Shown here: in pieces, positions 45,668 to 54,899 of the stretch
Numbering within the stretch: position 1 is the first letter of the stretch
How the letters are laid out: each line of letters opens with the position of its first letter
Source of the DNA: Paramagnetospirillum caucaseum
GTDB lineage: Bacteria > Pseudomonadota > Alphaproteobacteria > Rhodospirillales > Magnetospirillaceae
Length of the DNA stretch: 64,000 nucleotides
NCBI RefSeq assembly: GCF_000342045.1
Contig: NZ_AONQ01000016.1
Coordinates: 1 to 64,000, forward strand
Direction of reading: 5' to 3'
Notes under the pieces: generated by a model
Seen by the model: only the letters and a program-made list of their open reading frames with translations
What the model was told of the DNA's origin: nothing
Database searches by the model: none
Position numbers and translations under genes: made by a program

Positions 45668-47497
45668 TCAACTCGCTGCTTGTTCGTCGATTACGCCATG
45701 CGACGCCATGGCCACCAGACGGGCAAAGCGTGGATTGATCTGCCGCAATTCGGCAAAGCTGCCGATCGCCGAAACTCGGCCATCCTCGAGAAAGATGATC
45801 TTGTCGCAGCGGGTCAGGGTACTGAGACGGTGGGCGATAATGACGATGGTCTTGTGCCCGGCCAGGGAGAAGATGGTTCTGGACACTTCCTGCTCCGTCT
45901 CGATGTCGAGGGCCGAGGTGGGCTCGTCGAGCACCAGCACTTCGGGGTCGCGATAAAGAGCGCGGGCGAGGCCAAGTCGCTGACGCTGCCCGCCGGAAAG
46001 ACCGGCGCCGCGTTCCCCAAGGATGGTGGCGTTACCCTCGGGAAGGCTGGCGACGAGATCGTCCAATTGGGCCATCCGAAGGGCGTTGTCGACCCGCAGT
46101 TCATCGATCTGGCCGGAATCCACGGCGAAAGCCACATTGCGGCGGAGGCTGTCATCAATGATGAAGATGTCCTGGGGGACGGTTCCCAGATTCCGGCGCC
46201 AGCCGCGGATGTCGTCCGCGATATTCTGCCCATCCACCCGGATCTGGCCGGAGGTCGGATCGAGCAGGCCGAGGAGGATGTCGGCCAGGGTGCTCTTGCC
46301 GGCGCCAGAGGGGCCGACAAGCCCCACCACGTCACCCCGGTTGATTTCCAGATTGACCGAATCGAGGACCAGCCTGTCGGTTCCAGGATAGGCATAGGAC
46401 AGGGATTCAACCCGGATTTCCCGCTCGAAGGGCATGCGGTCGGCCTTGGTGCTCCCCTGATCGAGCCTTTCATCCTCGGCGATGAAGCCGCTGAAATCCC
46501 GGCTGATCAGTTCGGCCGCCGGCAGAGAGATCCTTATTTCGCCGAGGGACACGAACAGGCGATTCAATTGGGGGATCATCCTGAAACCGGCGGCGGCGAA
46601 CAGGCCGAGGGCCGCCATGATTTCGCCGCCGCTGCGGTCCTGCAGCAGCATGACGACGATCACCAGGGTCATGGTCGAGATCATCACAACTTCGATCACC
46701 ATGCGCGGTAAGTCGCGGACTAGATTGACACGGGTCTGAATGCTCATCAGCCGCCACAGGATGCCGCTGAGCTTCTGGAGGTAGACCCCGTGCGATTCAT
46801 CCACCTTGATCTCGCGGATGGCGCCGAAGCATTGCTGCAGGCAGCGCTGGCGCTGGGTGGCCAACTCGGTCTGGCCCGCGCCCCATGCCTTGAGACGGTG
46901 ACGGATCAAGTAAAGGGGCAGGGCCAGGGCCAGGGCCAGGATGGAGAATACGCAAAAGGTCATCAGCGGCTCGACCGAGAACAGCACCGCCAGGATGGCG
47001 ATGATGATCAGCAGGTCGGTGACGATACGGACCATCCCGAGGACGACGTTGGCGAAGAAGCTGGGGATCTGGGCCGTCAGGTTCAGCGTCATCGCGGGGA
47101 CGCTGCGCCGGATCAGCTCGGCGTAGGGCATGAACAGGTAGCTGCGCAACAGCGAGCGGGCCAGGACGATCTCGGTGTCGCGGCGCAGTCGCATATTGAT
47201 CACCGAGGAGATCGCCATCAGGACGTTCTTCAGGACGAAGATGGCGGTCATGCCGATGGCCATCACCGCCAACACCTGGTTCGGCGAGGTTAGGGAGAAG
47301 AGTCCGGCAATGGCAGCGATCACGGGCGAATCGCCCATACCCGAGGGGTCGGCCAGCAGCTTGATCAGAGGAAAAACCGCGCCGATCCCCACCGCCTCCA
47401 GGACGGTTCCGATCACCAACAGGAATCCGATCAACGGCAGCCGCCGCCGCGTTCGGCGGTCGATGAGCCTCCAACATGTCTTGAACGTAGGGAACAA
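45668..47497 (-). CDS. ABC transporter, fused permease and ATPase (flippase/exporter type)
   Basis: The 609-residue half-transporter has about six membrane helices in the first 310 residues. The ATPase domain shows GPSGAGKSTLADILLG (Walker A), LSGGQRQRLGLARALY (signature), LVLDEPTSALD (Walker B) and an AHRLSTL switch. It resembles MsbA/PglK-type exporters that flip lipid-linked oligosaccharides, so it is a good candidate for moving the repeat unit across the inner membrane. It starts at TTG 47497 with a weak ribosome-binding site. A repeated AGGGCC hexamer near 46919-46940 lies in a membrane helix coding segment. Confidence 0.9.
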   Translation of the reverse strand: MFPTFKTCWRLIDRRTRRRLPLIGFLLVIGTVLEAVGIGAVFPLIKLLADPSGMGDSPVIAAIAGLFSLTSPNQVLAVMAIGMTAIFVLKNVLMAISSVINMRLRRDTEIVLARSLLRSYLFMPYAELIRRSVPAMTLNLTAQIPSFFANVVLGMVRIVTDLLIIIAILAVLFSVEPLMTFCVFSILALALALPLYLIRHRLKAWGAGQTELATQRQRCLQQCFGAIREIKVDESHGVYLQKLSGILWRLMSIQTRVNLVRDLPRMVIEVVMISTMTLVIVVMLLQDRSGGEIMAALGLFAAAGFRMIPQLNRLFVSLGEIRISLPAAELISRDFSGFIAEDERLDQGSTKADRMPFEREIRVESLSYAYPGTDRLVLDSVNLEINRGDVVGLVGPSGAGKSTLADILLGLLDPTSGQIRVDGQNIADDIRGWRRNLGTVPQDIFIIDDSLRRNVAFAVDSGQIDELRVDNALRMAQLDDLVASLPEGNATILGERGAGLSGGQRQRLGLARALYRDPEVLVLDEPTSALDIETEQEVSRTIFSLAGHKTIVIIAHRLSTLTRCDKIIFLEDGRVSAIGSFAELRQINPRFARLVAMASHGVIDEQAAS

Positions 47498-47590
47498 TAT
47501 ACGACTCTCGTCGAAGGGGCCGGGATGGCTCGGTGGTGTTCAGAAAACCTACTAGCATTCCATCCAGGCGCAAGTGGTCCGGCTCATCGG

Positions 47591-48463
47591 CTATCCCCGA
47601 ACCAGAATAACGTTCTCGACCGGGTGGTGCTTCTCGCCCTCGCGATTCTCGCGGGAGAGCCAATTGGAGCGCCGCGACGAGACCGTGAAGCCACGTTGTT
47701 CCAGTTTTTCAACGATGGCCACGTTGTCCGGCAGGTCGGTGCGGATCTCGACCAGGACGCTGCGCAACCGGGGGTCCTGGGTCAGACGTTCCGCCCCGTC
47801 GAAGATCAGCGGTTCGATGCCGTCCACGTCCACCTTGAGGAAGGTCGGAGCCGGCAGGTTCCAGGTATAGACCAGGTCGTCAAGGGAGCAGCCGATCTGC
47901 AGTTGGCGCACCGCCGCGCCCTCTGCCGGCTGGCCGAACTGGTTGAAGGCACCGCCCTTGGTCATGGCGTGCACCGCCAGACGGTCCAGCGCCAGGCCGC
48001 GGGTCAGCGGCACCGGGCAGGGTTCGATCTGGGCGCCCAGCCCATTGAGGACCACGTTCTCGGTGAGGATGGCGAAATTCTGCGCCTCTGGCTCGAAGGA
48101 AATGACCTTGCAGCCGGCGACCTTGGCGGCATAGAGGGAGTAGAGGCCGACATTGGCCCCCACGTCCCACAGAATGTCGTCGGCCCGGATGCCGTCGAGC
48201 CAGGTCACGGTTTCCGGCTCCTCGGTGTAGAAGGTCTCGGCGCGCCACACCAGGCGGCCATGGCCGCCACGGCACCACAGGGGACCCTTGGCGGTTTCGA
48301 TCCGACACACCGGGCGGATCTTCTGCACGATCTCGGTCGCCAGATAACCGGCACCATTGACGCCGGTCACTGACAGAAACAGATCCGCCAACAACCGTGC
48401 GAAATATTGCTTGCGGGACCGGGCGACATCGGACCCCATCGCCGAAGAATCGATCTTGCTCAC
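47591..48463 (-). CDS. FkbM-family methyltransferase
   Basis: The 290-residue protein carries DILWDVGANVGLYSLYAAK (motif I), KVISFEPEAQNFAIL (motif II) and PTFLKVDVDGIEPLIF, the pattern of FkbM-type O-methyltransferases common in polysaccharide loci. The GTG start at 48463 is 1 nt after the radical SAM stop and has GAGGAC 7 nt upstream, so it is probably co-translated. There are 93 nt between its stop and the ABC transporter start, the longest gap in this part of the locus; no promoter was recognised in it. Confidence 0.88.
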   Translation of the reverse strand: MSKIDSSAMGSDVARSRKQYFARLLADLFLSVTGVNGAGYLATEIVQKIRPVCRIETAKGPLWCRGGHGRLVWRAETFYTEEPETVTWLDGIRADDILWDVGANVGLYSLYAAKVAGCKVISFEPEAQNFAILTENVVLNGLGAQIEPCPVPLTRGLALDRLAVHAMTKGGAFNQFGQPAEGAAVRQLQIGCSLDDLVYTWNLPAPTFLKVDVDGIEPLIFDGAERLTQDPRLRSVLVEIRTDLPDNVAIVEKLEQRGFTVSSRRSNWLSRENREGEKHHPVENVILVRG

Positions 48464-48464
48464 G

Positions 48465-49589
48465 TCAGTCCTCATAGCAGCTGCGGCAGACCGCGGGGAT
48501 GCGGCCTTCCAGGTGGGCGCGCCGGAATTCCCGCCACGCCGCGCCATTCCATTCTTCCTCAAGCCGGTTGGCATCGCCGAGATCCGACGTTTCCGGATTG
48601 CCGATGATGCAGCACGGCACGATGCGAAGGTCAGACGAGACATAGCCCCGCTCGAACGGCCACGGGCACAGTTTGGCCGGTTCGGCGGTGCTGTATTTCG
48701 AGGTCACGCTCCAAAAGCGCACGGCGACCCCCAGTTCCTCGCCTCGGCGCATCATGACGTCGGCCTTTTCCGCCAAGCGCATGTAATCGACCGTCTGGGC
48801 GTCGTTGCGGCGGCGCCAATCGGGATCACCCCAATCGACCATGGTGGTGGAAAACGCCATGGAGGTGAACCCCAACCGCGCCGCCAGCGGGACGAAATCC
48901 TCTAGCTGGTGGTGGTTGGCCTTCTGCACCACCGTCCACATCTTGGTCCGCTCGATTCCCTGTTCCGCGCAATAGGCGTTGATCAGGCGGCAATTGTCCA
49001 CGACCCGCTCGAACACCCCGCCCGCCCGGACGCTCTCGAAGGTCTCCTTGTCGGCACCGTCGATGGAGATCTGGATCTCGTTGACCCCGGAATCCACCAG
49101 CTTGCGGTAATTGTCCTTGAGATGCAGCAACGAGGCGTTGGTGGTGGTCCGCACCCAGATGTTGCGCTCGCGGGCATAGCGGATCATGGCGAAATAATCA
49201 TCGCCCTGCATGGTGGGCTCGCCCATGCCCTGCAGCTTGATCTCGACCAGGCCCCATTGGGAATCGATCAGTCGCTTGAAAGCATCCAGGTCCATGTCGG
49301 CGGCGCGGCGACCCTTGGGCCAATCGCTGACCTGGCACATACCGCAACGGAAATTGCACCGGCTGACATTTTCGATATCCAGCCGCGGCGGCATATAATC
49401 CGCGTGTTCCGAGCGCCGGCTGGACGCCAGGAAACGCTTGTAATTTTCCCGCCGCCGGGGATCGCCCGCCAGGCACAGTTCCCGTTCGTCCAGGAATGCG
49501 GCGATATTGGGAACCGGTTCCGGCGCCGGAAGCGAGGGGACTGGCGCCCCCTCCTCCGGTCGGTAGCCGGGTGCCTGGACATCGGTCAT
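48465..49589 (-). CDS. Radical SAM/SPASM domain protein
   Basis: The 374-residue protein has the [4Fe-4S] motif CNFRCGMC (about residues 78-85). A C-terminal cysteine-rich segment (LCPWPFERGY, VPCCIIGN, CRSCYED) fits a SPASM/twitch domain binding a second cluster. The middle (LQGMGEPTM, NEIQISIDGA) follows the usual radical SAM barrel. The substrate is unknown; neighbours are an FkbM methyltransferase and a UDP-galactopyranose-mutase-like gene, so a sugar-modifying reaction is likely. It lies 2 nt from the upstream gene. Confidence 0.87.
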   Translation of the reverse strand: MTDVQAPGYRPEEGAPVPSLPAPEPVPNIAAFLDERELCLAGDPRRRENYKRFLASSRRSEHADYMPPRLDIENVSRCNFRCGMCQVSDWPKGRRAADMDLDAFKRLIDSQWGLVEIKLQGMGEPTMQGDDYFAMIRYARERNIWVRTTTNASLLHLKDNYRKLVDSGVNEIQISIDGADKETFESVRAGGVFERVVDNCRLINAYCAEQGIERTKMWTVVQKANHHQLEDFVPLAARLGFTSMAFSTTMVDWGDPDWRRRNDAQTVDYMRLAEKADVMMRRGEELGVAVRFWSVTSKYSTAEPAKLCPWPFERGYVSSDLRIVPCCIIGNPETSDLGDANRLEEEWNGAAWREFRRAHLEGRIPAVCRSCYED

Positions 49590-49591
49590 CG

Positions 49592-50695
49592 TCAGAAGCT
49601 CCTGAACATTTCCAGCGCCTGTTCGATGATGTTGCCGACATCGATGTAACGGTAGGTGCCGGCACGGCCGATCGAATAGACATCCTTGGGCAGGGCGTCG
49701 AAATATTGCTGGGCGCGATCCTGGTCTGCCTTCATGGGGAATGGATAGTACTTATTGTTGAAAGACGGGATCTCCAGGCCAAGCAGCGTGGTCGGCGAAT
49801 CATAATGATAGAAGTTCTTGTATTCCACGATGCGGGTGAACGGCTCCTGGTTCGCGTAATACAAGAAGTAAACGTTTTCGGGGAACACCTTCTTGACGGG
49901 CAGCACGATCTTGAAGAAATCGCGGCCCATCCAACGCAGCGGACCGAATGCGTTGTTCATCAACACCTCGGGGAAGATGGTGCTGATGATGATGTCATAG
50001 GTGTGCCATTCGCCCGCCACCTTCACCCGACGATTCTCGACGTCATATTCCTCGATGGGCGTGTTCAGGTGAACCTTGGTGTTCCGTGTGGAGATATCGA
50101 AATAATCGTCATAGCCGTTCATGGCCTTGGGGTAGCCCGAGATGGCCTCGGTCCACGCACCCTTGGGGCCGGTCTTGATGGCGACGCCCTTGGGCGTGAA
50201 GCCGAAATCGGTGATTTCGGTGTTGGAATCGATCTGCCACATCTTCTTGGAATAGCTCTCGACGAACTTTCCATAAAGGGTCGGCCCCACCGACATCAGC
50301 CAATATTCTTCGAGATTCTTGGCGCCTTCCGGACCGGGACAGTCCTTGAATTCCTCAAGGATCTTCTCGCGATCGGGCATTTCTTCGACTTCGTCGCGGT
50401 GGATGGGGAAATGCCAGAAGGACTGGTCCTTCTCGATATATGTCAGGAATTCATGGCCGTCCGGATAGCGGCGCATGGGGATGTGCTGGTTCAAGAACTC
50501 GAACACCTCTTCCTTCTTGGTCAGGAAGTGGCGCGGGCCGATGGTGTAGGGATGGCCGCCATAGACGAGGGTGCGGCAGCCGCCGCCCAGAACCGGCCCC
50601 TTCTCGATCAGGGTGACGTCGTAGCCCTTGTCGGTGAGCATGTGGGACGCGATGCAACCGGCGAAGCCACCACCGATGACGAGGATCTTGGTCAA
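49592..50695 (-). CDS. glf: UDP-galactopyranose mutase-like FAD protein
   Basis: The 367-residue flavoprotein shows the FAD-binding VIGGGFAGCIASHML start and YSKKMW in the middle. The GRAGTYRYIDVGNIIEQAL motif near the C-terminus is typical of UDP-galactopyranose mutases, which make UDP-galactofuranose. Start TTG 50695 has AAGGAG about 8 nt upstream and overlaps the epimerase stop by 4 nt (TTGA). Two 60-base stretches at 49801 and 49861 contain only 28 and 27 G/C, well below neighbouring genes, suggesting more recent acquisition. Confidence 0.8.
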   Translation of the reverse strand: MTKILVIGGGFAGCIASHMLTDKGYDVTLIEKGPVLGGGCRTLVYGGHPYTIGPRHFLTKKEEVFEFLNQHIPMRRYPDGHEFLTYIEKDQSFWHFPIHRDEVEEMPDREKILEEFKDCPGPEGAKNLEEYWLMSVGPTLYGKFVESYSKKMWQIDSNTEITDFGFTPKGVAIKTGPKGAWTEAISGYPKAMNGYDDYFDISTRNTKVHLNTPIEEYDVENRRVKVAGEWHTYDIIISTIFPEVLMNNAFGPLRWMGRDFFKIVLPVKKVFPENVYFLYYANQEPFTRIVEYKNFYHYDSPTTLLGLEIPSFNNKYYPFPMKADQDRAQQYFDALPKDVYSIGRAGTYRYIDVGNIIEQALEMFRSF

Positions 50696-51585
50696 ATTCT
50701 GTCTCCTTTGCCTTCGCTTGCGCGTGCAAGCACATAGCGGCGTACGATATCGGCCGTGGTTTTCGGCTCGAAACCGATGAGTGCACGCAGGGGTTCGATG
50801 GAAATGTGAAAAGATGGTTTTGCCGTCTGGCCGACGACGATGCTTGGCACGGTCCCGGCGGTTTCCGCCACCAAAGCGGCCAGATCGCGAATGGTCATGG
50901 GCATGGCCGCGCCGATCGCACACACACCGGCGCCTGATCGCCCGCGCGCCGCCGCAGCGACGCATGCCTCGGCCAGCCCGTCGATGTCGATCACATTGTT
51001 GAATAATCCATCGGGATTGAAGATGGACAGCGGCCGACCGGCGCACGCATCGTTCACCAGGCGGCCAAGCCACGGCTTGTAATAACCCGGCCCGACCACG
51101 CCGGGCAGGCGTAGCGAAAGGCTGGGAAAGGCCGCCACCTGTTCCGCCAGGACCTGTTCCGCCAACAGCTTGGTGGTCCCGTAAAGGCCGGGGTCGCGCA
51201 GCGGCGTGTCGCTATCCACCACCGGGTCGTTGATCGCGCCATAGACCGACAGGGTCGACAGATGGACCACCATGCCCGCCCCGGTGCGGGATAAATGGCG
51301 GGCCAGGGTCAGGGTCCCCCGTACATTGGACGCCACGAAGGCCTCGGCGCTGAGGTCGGCTTCGAGGTGGGTATGCGCCGCGGCGTGGATCACCAGATCG
51401 AACCGCCTGTCGGGCAGACGGCAATCGGGATCGGCCAGGTCGGCCTGCACCGTCACCGCCCCGTCCCAATGCGGGCGTGACTTGCGGTAGAGCGCGGTTA
51501 CGCGATGGCCCTGCGCGGCGAAGGTCCGTGCCAGGCCGCCACCGACAAATCCGCCCGCACCAGTGACGAGAATGTTCAGGCCCAT
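50692..51585 (-). CDS. NAD-dependent epimerase/dehydratase family protein
   Basis: The 297-residue extended SDR has the NILVTGAGGFVGGGL cofactor motif and STLSVYGAINDP followed by LYGTTK, giving the Ser/Tyr/Lys triad. It would epimerise, reduce or dehydrate a nucleotide sugar in the cytosol. It is packed between a cupin gene (10-nt overlap) and the UGM-like gene (4-nt overlap). The exact substrate is not evident. Confidence 0.87.
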   Translation of the reverse strand: MGLNILVTGAGGFVGGGLARTFAAQGHRVTALYRKSRPHWDGAVTVQADLADPDCRLPDRRFDLVIHAAAHTHLEADLSAEAFVASNVRGTLTLARHLSRTGAGMVVHLSTLSVYGAINDPVVDSDTPLRDPGLYGTTKLLAEQVLAEQVAAFPSLSLRLPGVVGPGYYKPWLGRLVNDACAGRPLSIFNPDGLFNNVIDIDGLAEACVAAAARGRSGAGVCAIGAAMPMTIRDLAALVAETAGTVPSIVVGQTAKPSFHISIEPLRALIGFEPKTTADIVRRYVLARASEGKGDRI

Positions 51586-52121
51586 GGCGCCTCGCAGACC
51601 CGGCGGCGCAGGTCAGACATCCAACGGTCCTGGGCGTCCTGGCCCACCGGCGCCCAGGATGGAAGTTCGGCATCACAGGCCGGATCGAAGGGGCCGGGCT
51701 TGCTTTCGTGATAGACTGCGTCCTCGGACAACACCAAGACCGTGTGCCAGCTGCGCGGCGCGACCCGCGCGATCGTTCCGCCACCCGGCGCCAGGCGGGC
51801 GACATGGAGGATGCTGCCCTGATCATCGAACTGCACCATGGCCACGCTGCCACGGATCACATGACAGGTTTCGCCCTTGGCGTGGTGGCGATGCGGGCGG
51901 GCATAGCCCGAGGCACTTTCCACGATCACCATGTCGTGAAACGGATCCTGGGGATCGCGGTGCAGGCAAAGCCGCGCGGCTCCGCCGGCGCGTCGGGCGG
52001 CCTCGGCCAGGGTGTCGATCATGATGCTATCGACCTGGGGCGTGGCCGAGTCGCAGAAAAAGGAAAGCGTCCTTGCCCCCTCGGCACGCCGGAATCCGGG
52101 AATGGTCAGAATCTCGTCCAT
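51576..52121 (-). CDS. WbuC-type cupin-fold protein
   Basis: The 181-residue protein has a single cupin barrel, with the metal-binding HRHHAKGETCHVIRG and a later PRSWHTVLVL segment. The form resembles WbuC-family cupins found in O-antigen clusters, whose function is still unclear. Sugar isomerase or epimerase activity is a possibility. It starts 2 nt after the B12 radical SAM stop and overlaps the epimerase gene by 10 nt. Confidence 0.78.
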   Translation of the reverse strand: MDEILTIPGFRRAEGARTLSFFCDSATPQVDSIMIDTLAEAARRAGGAARLCLHRDPQDPFHDMVIVESASGYARPHRHHAKGETCHVIRGSVAMVQFDDQGSILHVARLAPGGGTIARVAPRSWHTVLVLSEDAVYHESKPGPFDPACDAELPSWAPVGQDAQDRWMSDLRRRVCEAPWA

Positions 52122-52123
52122 GC

Positions 52124-53989
52124 CTAGAGCTTCAGCTTGGAGAGGATGCGCGGCTTGTCGCGGTTGCGGAAGTCAAGCGTGGTGAGGTCTTCGGCTGCGA
52201 GGCCGAACGCGTGGAAGCGGTCGCGCCAATAGGGCGAGCTGTCCAGTCGGCGCTGAAGGCGTTCGACCACGACCGGATCCACGCGCCCGTCCCTGCGATA
52301 TTGCAGGAAACCCTGGAAATACAGCGAAAACCCGTTCTCGGGGGAGATCACGTCACCCAATACCCGGAGATGCGCCATCAACTGCTCAATCTTCACCCGA
52401 CGGGTCTCATGGAAGATCCGGTGGAAATTGAGGTGATAGTTCATGAAGAACCAGATGTCGGTCAATTGCTCGCCGGTGGGGATCGAATCCATGGGAATGG
52501 AGGAGAACGCCTGCTCGAAATCCGGCGTGCCCAGCGCCAGACCCTGTTCGATCTCGGTCTGCTTGCCGTAGGCGCCGCCGTTGAAACGGATGTCCTTGTC
52601 CACCGCCTGGATCAGGCCCTGCGCCACCATGGAATCATAGAGCGGGGTGTTGGGCAGAGGCTGCAGCTGGGAACAGCGATACCAATCCAGGTCCATGGCC
52701 CGGGCGACATTGATGGTGTCCAGGATCATGGACATGGTTTCGCCGGGGAAGCCAATCATCAGGAAGACGCTGGCATGAATGCTTTCATAGCGCCGCAGGA
52801 CTTCGGCCGCTTCCAGGAACGTCTCGGGTGTGCCGGGCTTGCGGACGCTCTTCAGGATCTCTCGGTTGCCCGATTCCATGCCGATGTTCACGGCGATGCA
52901 ACCGCTTGCGGCGGCGGCGGCAATGACCTCGTCGGTGCAGGAAGCCGCCAGAACGCCGTTGGTGGCGTCCCAGGTCAAGTTCAGGTTGCGCCGGGTCATC
53001 TCATTGAATAACTCGATTGCCCGACCGTGATCCTTGAGCAGGTCGTCATCCAGCCACATGACGTGGGTGACGCCACGCTCGTTGGTCAGATACTCCAGCT
53101 CGTCCACCACCGAGGACACGGAACGCTGCCGCACGCCCTTGCCATTGAAGTTGCGTACCGAGCAGAAGGTGCACATGGCACGGCAGCCGCGGTTCGACAG
53201 AGCGGTGGCGAAAATGGTTTCCTGGGGCTTGAAGCAATAGAAGGCGCCGATGGTGCCGTGGCGCGAATATTCCTCGATGGGCACCAGATCATAGGCGGGC
53301 AGGGTGTCGAGATCGTCGCCGTCCGGACGCAGATCGCGGTTGAAGGCCAGATGGCGGCCCGGCCCATCGTTCAGTACAACCTGGCCCAGATCCGCCGAAG
53401 GACGCTTTTTATTGATCGCGTCGATCAGGATTGGAAAGGCGACCTCGGCCTCGCCGCTGACGGCGGCGCAAGGGGTCTCGAGATCGTCCAGGATGCGATG
53501 CAAATCGTTGGTCACATGCACGCCCCCCACCACCGTCGGCACCTTGGCTTCAGCGATGGCGGCACAGACCCGGCGCAGCGACGCATGGGTCATGGTGAAC
53601 ATGCAGGTGACGCCACAGAGGTCGGGCGGGTAGGCGGCAATCTCGGCATCCAGCAGGTGCCGCCAGGTGCCGTCGAAATCAAAATCCTCGGCTTTCTCCA
53701 CCTCGTGGCTGTGTTTCAGCAGCGCGTGATTGAGGTTGAGGATGCGGACCTCAATGCCTTTCTTGCGGAGAACCTGAGCCAGCAGCATCAGGCCATAGGG
53801 CGGGTAATTGGTGTAGCGGCCGCGCTGGGCGGTGTCAAAGCGGAACAGGCCGGCATCGGCATCGGGCGGCGTGACCAGCAGCACCCGACGGATGGCGCGT
53901 TGCGGCCAGATCCGGTCGAACATCGCTTCGGCGTGTTCTTCGCGGGAGTGCGCGTCCTCGATACTGTCGAACGCAATGCTGCTAGCCAT
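52124..53989 (-). CDS. B12-binding-domain radical SAM protein
   Basis: The 621-residue protein has an N-terminal cobalamin-binding-type Rossmann domain (VLLVTPPDADAGLF, YPPYGLMLLAQVLRKKG, VVGGVHVTNDLH) followed by a radical SAM barrel with CRAMCTFC. The class includes methyltransferases acting on unactivated carbons and ring-forming enzymes. As part of a glycan locus it could C-methylate a sugar. The ATG overlaps the upstream SDR stop by 8 nt. No DxHxxG motif was seen, so cobalamin may bind base-on-free or weakly. Confidence 0.88.
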   Translation of the reverse strand: MASSIAFDSIEDAHSREEHAEAMFDRIWPQRAIRRVLLVTPPDADAGLFRFDTAQRGRYTNYPPYGLMLLAQVLRKKGIEVRILNLNHALLKHSHEVEKAEDFDFDGTWRHLLDAEIAAYPPDLCGVTCMFTMTHASLRRVCAAIAEAKVPTVVGGVHVTNDLHRILDDLETPCAAVSGEAEVAFPILIDAINKKRPSADLGQVVLNDGPGRHLAFNRDLRPDGDDLDTLPAYDLVPIEEYSRHGTIGAFYCFKPQETIFATALSNRGCRAMCTFCSVRNFNGKGVRQRSVSSVVDELEYLTNERGVTHVMWLDDDLLKDHGRAIELFNEMTRRNLNLTWDATNGVLAASCTDEVIAAAAASGCIAVNIGMESGNREILKSVRKPGTPETFLEAAEVLRRYESIHASVFLMIGFPGETMSMILDTINVARAMDLDWYRCSQLQPLPNTPLYDSMVAQGLIQAVDKDIRFNGGAYGKQTEIEQGLALGTPDFEQAFSSIPMDSIPTGEQLTDIWFFMNYHLNFHRIFHETRRVKIEQLMAHLRVLGDVISPENGFSLYFQGFLQYRRDGRVDPVVVERLQRRLDSSPYWRDRFHAFGLAAEDLTTLDFRNRDKPRILSKLKL

Positions 53990-54899
53990 TTACAATCCCT
54001 TCCGGGCTCGTGCTGGAACGCCACCGATCCAGAATCTTGACTTTGTCGCGAACCGCGTCGCGCGGCGCAGTGAAATCCATCCCAAGCAAGGACCGGATGC
54101 GGCTGTTGCGCAGCCAGGATTTCCGAGGCCGCTTCTCCGCGAAGGGAATATCCGCGAAACGAGCCACCTCATACATCATTTGTCCGCCGAAAACACTATC
54201 TTCGGCGATCCAGCCTGCCAGTTCGGCCCGCGTCACCGGCGGGTTGGCCACGCCATGCAGAATACCCGTGACCGGGTGGTCGGCGAGTTCCAGCAGAAGA
54301 CGGGCGGTGTCCCCGACAGCGGTGACGGAAAGCAGGTTGTCGGACGCCATGCGCGCCTGCCCTGACAGCAAGGTACGATAGGTCTTGGAGACAACGCAAT
54401 TGTCATCCACCCCAGGACACACTGTCGCGCCCGTACGCAGGATAAGCCAATTTCCCGGTCGCTCGAGCAGGTGGCGCTCTACCTCCACCTTCTGCCGTCC
54501 GTATTCGGTGGTCGGCGTCGTGGCGTCGTCCTCGGTATAGCCACCCGTCTCGCCGTCGAAGACCATCTCGGAGGAGACGAACACCACGCGCGCGCGCGCC
54601 GCAAGCGCTTCCTCGTGCAGGCGTATGGCCGCCGTCACATTCACCCCGCGGGCAGCGGTGGGATCGCGGCTCACCACGTCGGGGGAGGTCATGGCACCAA
54701 GCACGTAGGCACAATCGCCGGCCCCAAGGTTGGGCACCAGATCGGCAAGCCGGCCTTCGACCATGTCGAACGACCGCAAGCCCGCGCCGCCGGCGCGGCT
54801 GGTGGCGACGACCGTCCGTCGCGCGGCACGGGCGAGAGCATGCAAGGGTCGACCGATGCTGCCGGTGGCGCCAACGATGATGATCCGCCCTTGGGTCAT
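53982..54899 (-). CDS. NAD(P)-dependent sugar reductase/epimerase (RmlD-like SDR)
   Basis: The 305-residue extended SDR begins IIIVGATGSIGRPLHAL and has SSEMVFDGETGGYTEDDATTP plus EYGRQKVEVE, where Tyr and Lys form the catalytic pair. The pattern resembles dTDP-4-dehydrorhamnose reductases (RmlD), so a 4-keto-sugar reductase is the leading guess. A (CG)6 dinucleotide tract at 54587-54598 lies in the coding region and could slip. ATG 54899 overlaps the methyltransferase stop by 4 nt; the open frame upstream is inside that gene. Confidence 0.82.
   Translation of the reverse strand: MTQGRIIIVGATGSIGRPLHALARAARRTVVATSRAGGAGLRSFDMVEGRLADLVPNLGAGDCAYVLGAMTSPDVVSRDPTAARGVNVTAAIRLHEEALAARARVVFVSSEMVFDGETGGYTEDDATTPTTEYGRQKVEVERHLLERPGNWLILRTGATVCPGVDDNCVVSKTYRTLLSGQARMASDNLLSVTAVGDTARLLLELADHPVTGILHGVANPPVTRAELAGWIAEDSVFGGQMMYEVARFADIPFAEKRPRKSWLRNSRIRSLLGMDFTAPRDAVRDKVKILDRWRSSTSPEGIVNG

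Noticed and set aside
46919..46940. AGGGCC hexamer repeats in the ABC transporter gene, and similar hexamers in the TPR gene
   Set aside because: They keep the reading frame and encode Ala-Leu or Gly-Leu runs natural to a membrane helix or TPR helix. No regulatory role is suggested.
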